A DNA stretch of 64,000 nt, from positions 62,001 through 126,000 of the forward strand of contig CAJTSM010000003.1 in the NCBI GenBank assembly GCA_910578935.1, read 5' to 3'. The stretch is from an uncultured Oscillibacter sp. GTDB lineage: Bacteria > Bacillota > Clostridia > Oscillospirales > Oscillospiraceae. The notes under the pieces were generated by a model. The model searched no databases, had not been told where the DNA came from, and saw only the letters and a list, made by a program, of their open reading frames with translations. Positions 57,838-64,000 of this stretch are shown piece by piece. Positions within the stretch are counted from its first letter, which is position 1, and every line of letters begins with the position of its first letter. Position numbers and translations under genes: made by a program.

Positions 57838-59832
57838 TCACTCGAACGACAGCTCTTGCGTCAGTTCTTGCGCAAGCGTATTGTCAAAGTATACTTTGAT
57901 CGTTTGAGTCCCGGAGCCCCTGAGATTTCGCACATGGACATAACCGTCAGCACAGCGGATCCGCTCGGAATACTGGGGATTTTTTTCGTCGCCCACATAT
58001 ACGTCTACCTGAACGGTGGTGCGGTCATCCTGAGGAAGCGGTAAAGTCAAATCCCGCTCGACAATGGTGATGCCCTTGCTGACTTTGAACTTTATGGTAT
58101 CCCACTCGTTTACAGTTGTATTTGGTTCAAGGCTCTGCCAAATTACGCTGTTGGGCTCGGCTTCGCTTTCCACATATTCAATGTCGGCCTCTAAGCAAGT
58201 CAAATGCCAAGTGTCCAGCAAGGACCGCAGGACGGCATCAATCTGCTGCCCATCAAAGCTGGGTACCGCCACAGGTTTCTTCTCCGGTCCCTTACTGATA
58301 ATCAGTCGAACGGTATCGCCACTTTTCAGAGGCTCACCTTCGGCGGGTTCACTGCGGATAATATACCCCTCGGTGATCTCATCGTTAAACTCCATATCCG
58401 CTTCGTCATTGATGATGGTCAAGTCATATTTTTCTTTTAAGCTCTTCAACAGAATCTCCGCTTGCGGGGCGGTCTTATTGATCACATCCACCATTTCGCC
58501 GGTATCTTCTCCGGCACTGATCCAGACTTCAATAACCAGATTACCGCCTTTCTGATGCCGCCCCTCAGAGGGGTTCTGCCGAGAGATGGTTCCTGCCTGG
58601 TACTCGTCGCTAAATTCACTGCCCATTTCTTTCAGGGTAAAGATATCTTTCACATCAGCCTTCTCTTTGGCTTGCTCGACCGTATAACCCAGAACGGAAG
58701 GAACCGGATAGGTTTCGGGTACCTGAGGCTGTTGCTGCTGAATAGAATCGGATACCATCCTAAACAATACCACAGCCAGGGCTACTGCCAATAAAATAGC
58801 TACGCTAACCAAGATTTTTACCCCGGCGCCTCCCCCATGACGGTGCGGGGGGTCGTAATCATCCTCATAGTCCCGGCGTTGTTCCCGGATTCGCTCCCGG
58901 TTTTTTTGCGTTGGGTAAATCGTCTGGTCATAAGTGCGGATGGGTTGGGTAGGCTCCGCCGGTTCCTCAGGCCGGAGGTCCATCATGGTAAAATCTAAGC
59001 TAATATTCGGATTTTTCCGAAAATCCTCCAGATCTGCAATCATAGCGTCGGCTGAGACGTAACGCCGGCTGAGGTCCGGAGTCATAGCCTTCATACAGAT
59101 CAATTCCAGCTGAACCGGAATTTCCCGGTTCAGCTCCCTGGGGGCCAAAGGCACGGAACTGAGATGCTGTATTGCCACAGATACGGCAGAATCTCCCTCA
59201 AAGGGCAGTCGCCCGGTGAGCATCTCGTACATGACCACGCCGGAGGAGTAGATATCACTTCTGGCGTCGGTCCGCTCCCCTCTCGCCTGCTCAGGCGAAA
59301 TGTAATGAACAGAGCCCAGGGCTTCCTGGGTCAAGGTCTGGGCAGAATTCTCCAGACAGGCGATGCCGAAATCGGCCACCTTTACGCTGCCGTCCCGTAG
59401 GACCATCACGTTTTGCGGCTTGATATCCCGATGGACGATGCCCCTGCTGTGAGCGTGGCTAAGGCCCCGCATGATCTGTGTGATAAAATGCAAGGACTCC
59501 CGCCAATTCAGTTGGCCTCGTTTCTCCATATACTGTTTCAGCGTGATGCCGTCGATGAGCTCCATGACGATATATTCTGTGTCTCCGCCCCGGCTCACGT
59601 CGTAAACTGATACGATATTGGGATGAGACAGCTGAGCCACAGCTTGGGATTCTGCGTTGAAACGGCGGCGAAAATCTTCGTCCTGGGCCAGATCCGGCTT
59701 CAAGACCTTTACCGCCACCAGACGGTTTAAACGCTGGTCCCTGGTTTTGTAAACCACCGCCATACCTCCGGTACCAATACGTTCCAGAATTTCATAGCGG
59801 TTGTCCAGTGTTTTTCCAATGTACTGATCCAT
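57838..59832 (-). CDS. prkC: PASTA-domain Ser/Thr protein kinase PrkC
   Basis: 664 residues. Kinase domain (1-270): GTGGMAVVYKTRDQ, VAVKVLKPD, HRDIKPQNVMV (about 135), DFGIA, SPEQARGERTDARSDIYSSG. Basic juxtamembrane part, one helix at about 343-363 (ILVSVAILLAVALAVVLF), then three PASTA repeats (about 375-580), with an extra beta-rich end of about 75 residues that is not PASTA. Binds muropeptides and drives exit from dormancy in Bacillus spores. Follows prpC by 15 nt. Confidence 0.97.
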   Translation of the reverse strand: MDQYIGKTLDNRYEILERIGTGGMAVVYKTRDQRLNRLVAVKVLKPDLAQDEDFRRRFNAESQAVAQLSHPNIVSVYDVSRGGDTEYIVMELIDGITLKQYMEKRGQLNWRESLHFITQIMRGLSHAHSRGIVHRDIKPQNVMVLRDGSVKVADFGIACLENSAQTLTQEALGSVHYISPEQARGERTDARSDIYSSGVVMYEMLTGRLPFEGDSAVSVAIQHLSSVPLAPRELNREIPVQLELICMKAMTPDLSRRYVSADAMIADLEDFRKNPNISLDFTMMDLRPEEPAEPTQPIRTYDQTIYPTQKNRERIREQRRDYEDDYDPPHRHGGGAGVKILVSVAILLAVALAVVLFRMVSDSIQQQQPQVPETYPVPSVLGYTVEQAKEKADVKDIFTLKEMGSEFSDEYQAGTISRQNPSEGRHQKGGNLVIEVWISAGEDTGEMVDVINKTAPQAEILLKSLKEKYDLTIINDEADMEFNDEITEGYIIRSEPAEGEPLKSGDTVRLIISKGPEKKPVAVPSFDGQQIDAVLRSLLDTWHLTCLEADIEYVESEAEPNSVIWQSLEPNTTVNEWDTIKFKVSKGITIVERDLTLPLPQDDRTTVQVDVYVGDEKNPQYSERIRCADGYVHVRNLRGSGTQTIKVYFDNTLAQELTQELSFE

Positions 59833-59847
59833 GCAGCTCCTCCTTCC

Positions 59848-60579
59848 TTAGAGTTTCTTCGCCAATACAACGGTGACGTTATCCGATGCGCCCCGGCTCT
59901 TAGAGATCGCCAGCAGACGCTCCATGCAGGTGTTTGTATCGCCGTGGAGGACCTCATGCATAATCTCTTCATCCGTCACGGTATTTACCAGCCCATCGGT
60001 ACACAGCAGGAGAAATTCCCCCGGCAGGAGCTGGCAGGTATAGCAGTCGCACTCCGGGTCCACATCCGGGCCCAAAGCCCGGGTGATGAGGTTTCGGTTG
60101 GGATGGCGGCGGGCCTCCTCGGCGGTGATGTCCCCCCGCTCCAGCATGTGCTCCACCAGAGAGTGGTCCCGCGTTACCTGAAGGATGTGCTCCTTATTAA
60201 TATGATAGGCCCGGCTGTCTCCCACATTGGCAATGACCACGCCGCCATCAAAAGAGACGGCGGAAACCAAGGTGGTCCCCATATTCTGATACTCCTCCGT
60301 TGTTCTGGCGGCCTCCCGCACGGCGCGGTTGGCCAAGGCCACCGCCACCACGGAAACCTCCCGCAGCCGGTCCGGCTTCGCCTCTGGGGACAGACGCTTT
60401 TCCATCTCTGCGGAAAAGGTGTCCACAGCGATACGGCTGGCAAGCTTTCCACCGGCGGCCCCGCCCATTCCGTCGCAGACCACGCAGATCGTGTGTCCAA
60501 AGACCGTTTTCACTGCATAAGCGTCCTGATTCTCTTTACGGACAAGGCCGGTATCAGTCATGCTCCATAGGTTCATCAT
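59848..60579 (-). CDS. prpC: PP2C-type Ser/Thr phosphatase (Stp1/PrpC)
   Basis: 243 residues. PP2C metal motifs: SMTDTGLVRKENQDAY, VVCDGMGGAAGGKLAS (about residue 34), VISANVGDSRAYHI-like segment ANVGDSRAYHI, LLLCTDGLVNTV, and GASDNVTVVLA at the end. Reverses PrkC phosphorylation. Overlaps the rlmN stop codon (two possible ATGs next to each other). Confidence 0.96.
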   Translation of the reverse strand: MMNLWSMTDTGLVRKENQDAYAVKTVFGHTICVVCDGMGGAAGGKLASRIAVDTFSAEMEKRLSPEAKPDRLREVSVVAVALANRAVREAARTTEEYQNMGTTLVSAVSFDGGVVIANVGDSRAYHINKEHILQVTRDHSLVEHMLERGDITAEEARRHPNRNLITRALGPDVDPECDCYTCQLLPGEFLLLCTDGLVNTVTDEEIMHEVLHGDTNTCMERLLAISKSRGASDNVTVVLAKKL

Positions 60580-61613
60580 TGGGAATTCTCCCCTTTCTCT
60601 GCTTCCGCCTTTCTGCGGAGCTGTCCGCAGGCGGCATCTATATCTCCACCCAGGCTTCGCCGCACGGTAGCGGTGAGGCCGTGAGACTCCAGACGTTTTT
60701 GAAACGCTGCCGTCCGGCGGGAGGGCCGGAAGGGGCTTTCCGCCACATCGTTCAGCGGGATCAAGTTCACATGGCCGGGCATTCCCTTCAGCCTTTTGGC
60801 AATGAGGTCCACCTGCCAGTCCTGATCATTCACACCGTCAATCATGGCGTACTCAAAGGAAATCCGCCGCCCAGTCTTTTCAAAGTAGTTGTGACAAGCA
60901 GCAAACAGTTCCTCCACGCCGTAGGCCCGGTTAATAGGCATGAGCCGGGACCGGGTTTCCGGGTCCGGCGCGTGAAGAGAGACAGACAAGGTCAATTGTA
61001 GCCCCAGCTCCGCCAAACGGCAGATGCCGGGCAATACGCCGCAGGTGGATAGGGAGATGTGCCGCATCCCGATGTTCAGCCCATCGGGATGGTTCACGAT
61101 CTCCAAAAATTTCAGCACGGCATTCAGGTTATCCAAGGGTTCTCCGATGCCCATCAGAACAATGTTGGAGATGGGGACGCCAGAGTCTCTCCCGGTAAAG
61201 ATCACCTGATCCAGCAGTTCCCCCGGGGTCAGATCCCGGACCTTTCCCGCGATGGTAGACGCGCAGAAGGCGCAGCCCATCCGGCAGCCTACTTGAGAGG
61301 AGATGCATACAGTGTTCCCATGGTGATAGCGCATCAGCACAGATTCGATGCAGTTTCCGTCCGATAGCTCCCATAGATATTTGATGGTGCCGTCTCGGGC
61401 AGAAACTTGTTTCCTGGCCACATTGGGAACACTGAGAACACAAATTTCTTTCAACCGTTTCCGCAGGGCTAGGGGCAAGTTGGACATCTCGTCAAATGAG
61501 GTCACGCCCCGGCTCAGCCAGGAAAAAACCTGCTTTCCCCGGAAGGCAGGCTCCCCCATACCTTGGAGAAAACCCCTTAATTCCGGAAGGGTCATGGATT
61601 TGATATCGGTCAT
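60576..61613 (-). CDS. rlmN: 23S rRNA (A2503-C2)/tRNA methyltransferase RlmN
   Basis: 345 residues from ATG 61611-61613, behind GAGGCG. Radical-SAM motif GCRMGCAFCAST (CxxxCxxC, about residue 110), GIGEPLDN, SLHAPDPETRSRLMPINRAY, and C-terminal catalytic Cys region (LGGDIDAACGQL). Modifies A2503 of 23S rRNA and A37 of some tRNAs by a two-cysteine mechanism. Eight nt after rsmB. Confidence 0.97.
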   Translation of the reverse strand: MTDIKSMTLPELRGFLQGMGEPAFRGKQVFSWLSRGVTSFDEMSNLPLALRKRLKEICVLSVPNVARKQVSARDGTIKYLWELSDGNCIESVLMRYHHGNTVCISSQVGCRMGCAFCASTIAGKVRDLTPGELLDQVIFTGRDSGVPISNIVLMGIGEPLDNLNAVLKFLEIVNHPDGLNIGMRHISLSTCGVLPGICRLAELGLQLTLSVSLHAPDPETRSRLMPINRAYGVEELFAACHNYFEKTGRRISFEYAMIDGVNDQDWQVDLIAKRLKGMPGHVNLIPLNDVAESPFRPSRRTAAFQKRLESHGLTATVRRSLGGDIDAACGQLRRKAEAEKGENSQ

Positions 61614-61621
61614 GGTTCGCC

Positions 61622-62938
61622 TCAAATATGCCGCGTCATGCGGCAGATGTAAAAGCCGTCGGTGTTGTGAAGTTGGGGCCAAAAAGTCATATGTCCCTCA
61701 ACTTGTCCTATAGGTTCCGGCAGGAGGAACATTTCCCGGGAAAACTCCGGATGAATCCCTAAAAATGAGTCTGTTACTTCTTCGTTTTCTTCCGGCAAGA
61801 CGGTACAGGTGGAATACAGCAGTGTCCCGCCTGGGCGGACGTAACGGGCGGCATTGTCCAAAATGGCAGTCTGAACCACCGGCAAGGTAAACAGGTCATC
61901 CGGCTTTTTCCACCGAATATCCGGCTTTTTACGAAGGATACCAAGACCGGAACAGGGCGCATCCACCACTACCAGGTCAAAGACATCCCGCCACTCCTCT
62001 CGGAAAACCCGCCCATCGGCAGCTTCCGTGCAGATGGAGGACAGGCCCAACCGGACAGCGCCCTCTCGGATGCGCTTCAGCTTGTTTTCATGGAGGTCAC
62101 AGGAGACGATTTCTCCCCGGTCCCCCATGGCAATAGCGGCGGCAAAAGACTTTCCGCCGGGAGCGGCACACACGTCCAGCACCCGGCTTCCAGGCTGGAG
62201 TTCCGCCGCCAGCACCGCCAGGCGGGCCGCCGGGTCCTGAATATAGATCATCCCATCCCGAAATGCCTTCAAACGCTCCAGATCCCCTGTGCGTTGCAGC
62301 AAAAGACAATCCGGCAGCCAAGCGTGCCGTTCTGCCCAAATATTTTCCGCCTCCAGGGATTTCATCACTTCCTCTGTGGAACAGCGGCAGACATTGACTT
62401 GAGCTGCGGCAGGAGGCTGGCTGTTGCTGTTGGCCAGGAAAGCCTCCGTTCCCTCCCGGCCCAACAGAGCCATCAGACGTTTAACCAGCCACTTTGGGTG
62501 GCTGTAACGGATAGAGAGGTACTTGGCCTCGTCCTGATCCGGGATGGCGGGAAGAGCCCTCTTCTCCCGGCAAAGCCGCCGGAGAACGGCGTTGATCAAC
62601 CCAGCCGCTTGTCCCCTCCCCACTTCCTTAGCCAGCTCCACCGATGTATCAACAGCGGCGTTGTCCGGCACCCGGTCCAGAAACAGGATTTGATAGGCCC
62701 CTATGCGCAGGATCTCCGCTAAGGGCGGCTGGAGACGATCCAGTTTCTGGGAACAGAAGCTGGAGAGGTAAAAGTCCAGCAACGTCTCGTTTTGGATGAC
62801 GCCATAGACGATCCGGCTGCACAGCCCTGCGTCGGCAGGAGAAAGCCCCTTCAAATGTGTGTTCAGCGCAGCATCCGCCCAGGCTTTCCGCACACGGCAG
62901 GCAGTCAGAACGGACAGCGCTTCCCTCCGGGCGCTCAT
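61622..62938 (-). CDS. rsmB: 16S rRNA (cytosine-967-C5) methyltransferase RsmB
   Basis: 438 residues. NusB-like N-terminal part (SVLTACRVRKAWADAALNTH), then SAM fold: DVCAAPGGKSFAAAIAM (about residue 248), and both Cys of the m5C mechanism, DAPCSGLGILRKKPDIRWKK (about 318) and STCTVLPEENEEV (about 372). Its ATG overlaps the TGA of the peptidase gene. Confidence 0.97.
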   Translation of the reverse strand: MSARREALSVLTACRVRKAWADAALNTHLKGLSPADAGLCSRIVYGVIQNETLLDFYLSSFCSQKLDRLQPPLAEILRIGAYQILFLDRVPDNAAVDTSVELAKEVGRGQAAGLINAVLRRLCREKRALPAIPDQDEAKYLSIRYSHPKWLVKRLMALLGREGTEAFLANSNSQPPAAAQVNVCRCSTEEVMKSLEAENIWAERHAWLPDCLLLQRTGDLERLKAFRDGMIYIQDPAARLAVLAAELQPGSRVLDVCAAPGGKSFAAAIAMGDRGEIVSCDLHENKLKRIREGAVRLGLSSICTEAADGRVFREEWRDVFDLVVVDAPCSGLGILRKKPDIRWKKPDDLFTLPVVQTAILDNAARYVRPGGTLLYSTCTVLPEENEEVTDSFLGIHPEFSREMFLLPEPIGQVEGHMTFWPQLHNTDGFYICRMTRHI

Positions 62939-63678
62939 CAGCGTCCACGGCCCCGGCGGTCGCCTTGGTTGGACCGGCCGAGGAAGATCAGAATATACCG
63001 CAGTAATTGCAGGGCAGACATCAACAGTGCCGCCACATAGGTCAGCGCCGCTGCCCGAAGCACTTTCCGGGCTCCGGTCAATTCTTCGCCGTCCAGCAAA
63101 TTCCGGCTTTCAATGGTTTCCAAAGCCCGGCGGGAGGCGTTAAATTCTACCGGTAAGGTCACTAATTGGAAAAATGTGGTCAAAGAGAACAGCAGAATGC
63201 CCGCTAGGAAGAGGCTCTGGCTATACAACAGAAGCCCAATGAACAGCAGAATCATGGAACAACGGGAACCCAGGTTCGTCACAGGCACAATAGCGCTCCG
63301 CAGACGGACAGGAGCATAGCTCACGGCATATTGAACAGCATGGCCTGCCTCATGAGCCGCCACACCCACTGCCGCCACCGTAGAGGCAGAGTAGACTTCC
63401 TGGGAAAGATAAATGGTATTGTCCCTGGGATCATAGTGATCCGTCAGCTTGCCCCAGGTAGAGGTAATGGTTACATCATAAACCCCGTTGGCCCGGAGCA
63501 CTGCCTCCGCAGCCTGGGCGCCGGTAAGGCGGCTGCGGTTGGAAACCCGGCTGTATTTGTTGAAATTACTGCTGACCTGGGCTTGGGCCCAGAGAGAAAG
63601 AACCATTACCGGGATCAGCAGAAGAACATAGAGATTGTTGGCCAGGAAATCTCCATAGCCACTATAATAATAAGGCAT
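62938..63678 (-). CDS. YugP-type zinc metallopeptidase
   Basis: 246 residues from ATG 63676-63678, 6 nt after GAGG; GTG 63684 is also in frame. Membrane helix at the N-terminus, then DPRDNTIYLSQEVYSASTVA, zinc site AAHEAGHAVQYA (HExxH variant HEAGH, about residue 108), and two or three more helices at about 130-170 and near the end. Membrane peptidase of the DUF2268/YugP class with no known target; common in the fmt-rsmB operon of Clostridia. Confidence 0.9.
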   Translation of the reverse strand: MPYYYSGYGDFLANNLYVLLLIPVMVLSLWAQAQVSSNFNKYSRVSNRSRLTGAQAAEAVLRANGVYDVTITSTWGKLTDHYDPRDNTIYLSQEVYSASTVAAVGVAAHEAGHAVQYAVSYAPVRLRSAIVPVTNLGSRCSMILLFIGLLLYSQSLFLAGILLFSLTTFFQLVTLPVEFNASRRALETIESRNLLDGEELTGARKVLRAAALTYVAALLMSALQLLRYILIFLGRSNQGDRRGRGR

Positions 63679-63693
63679 AAGCACCCTCGAATT

Positions 63694-64000
63694 TTAGCGT
63701 TGAATGGGATGTCCCAATAAATAAGCTGCGGCAGTCATGCGCTTACCGCCTTTGGCTTGTAGTTCCGTCACCCGAAGAATCTTCCCATCTCCACAAGCCA
63801 TATCGATCCCCTGTTTCCCTGCGGCTGTGATCTGGCCGGGATGGGCTGTTGTTTTTTCCCCAGTTTCCCGGACGGCATAGAGTTTCATCTCCTCGCCGTT
63901 GATGGCATCCGTGATGGCACAGGGCCAGGGAATCAGTCCTCGGACTTGGCAACTGATTTCATGGGCGGAGCGGGTCCAGTCCACAGGAGACAGTTCTTTT
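63694..64000 (-). CDS. fmt: methionyl-tRNA formyltransferase, C-terminal part
   Basis: Frame is open to the right edge, so the N-terminal formyl-transfer domain lies outside. The visible part matches the C-terminal OB domain: DWTRSAHEISCQVRGLIPWP, then LRVTELQAKGGKRMTAAAYL near the end. Formylates initiator Met-tRNA. First gene of the run that continues with the peptidase, rsmB and rlmN. Confidence 0.92.
   Translation of the reverse strand, partial: KELSPVDWTRSAHEISCQVRGLIPWPCAITDAINGEEMKLYAVRETGEKTTAHPGQITAAGKQGIDMACGDGKILRVTELQAKGGKRMTAAAYLLGHPIQR

Noticed and set aside
1..64000. CRISPR arrays, tRNA genes and insertion sequences
   Set aside because: No regularly spaced repeats, no cloverleaf-type T-loop/anticodon patterns in the gaps, and no transposase-like ORF were seen by eye.

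Overview
The window is one chromosomal stretch of a GC-rich, endospore-forming member of the Clostridia. The best guess is the Oscillospiraceae (Flavonifractor/Lawsonibacter/Oscillibacter-like), but this is inferred from gene content and not from a marker-gene match. Support comes from a large set of sporulation genes (SpoIID-like, SpoIIM-like, YunB, CwlD, CotJ, SpoIVA, SipL, SpoVM), low-GC Gram-positive regulators (HPr kinase, WhiA, YvcK, RapZ, PrkC/PrpC), a PPi-type phosphofructokinase, and housekeeping genes packed with ATGA-type overlaps. I saw no prophage, insertion sequence, CRISPR array or tRNA gene.

Layout: 1-3.1 kb holds the tail of a SpoIID-like gene and the queuosine genes queA/tgt with a TfoX-type domain protein between them. 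A palindromic non-coding element (3104-3267) follows, then rpmB on the minus strand. 3.8-9.6 kb is a cell-envelope and carbon-control run: hprK, ROK kinase, murB, rapZ, yvcK, whiA. 9.6-17 kb has a DUF3788 gene, dnaE, and DUF4364, DUF3048, Cys-rich and GNAT genes. 17.1-25.6 kb carries yajC, a TIGR04086 membrane protein behind a terminator-like hairpin, a SpoIIM-like gene, xerD, ruvC-ruvA, small genes, ruvB, an ABC-type ATPase, an SdpI-like protein and glmM. 25.6-29.2 kb has a SigH-like sigma factor, a zinc-ribbon protein, DUF1858, trmK, Nif3-like and YebC genes.

29.4-33.8 kb is the least conventional block: a minus-strand operon of a VTC-type polyphosphate polymerase, DUF4956 membrane protein and CotH kinase, divergent from a membrane-anchored HTH protein. 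RNase P RNA follows on the minus strand. 35-44 kb has murD, yunB, ligA, the cotJ genes (with CotJA and CotJB apparently fused), cwlD, radA, a small Cys-rich gene overlapping the 3' end of radA, and a second Xer-type recombinase. 44-50.7 kb has an amidase-domain protein, divergent fba and pfp, an ECF sigma factor with its likely anti-sigma partner, coaX and ogt.

50.7-64 kb holds spoIVA, a polar amino-acid ABC transporter, sipL, a 22-codon spoVM, a small Gly/Cys-rich membrane protein, and the run fmt-metallopeptidase-rsmB-rlmN-prpC-prkC-rsgA on the minus strand. The three proteins that build the base of the spore coat (SpoIVA, SipL, SpoVM) are thus encoded within about 6 kb of each other, beside the PrkC/PrpC signalling pair.
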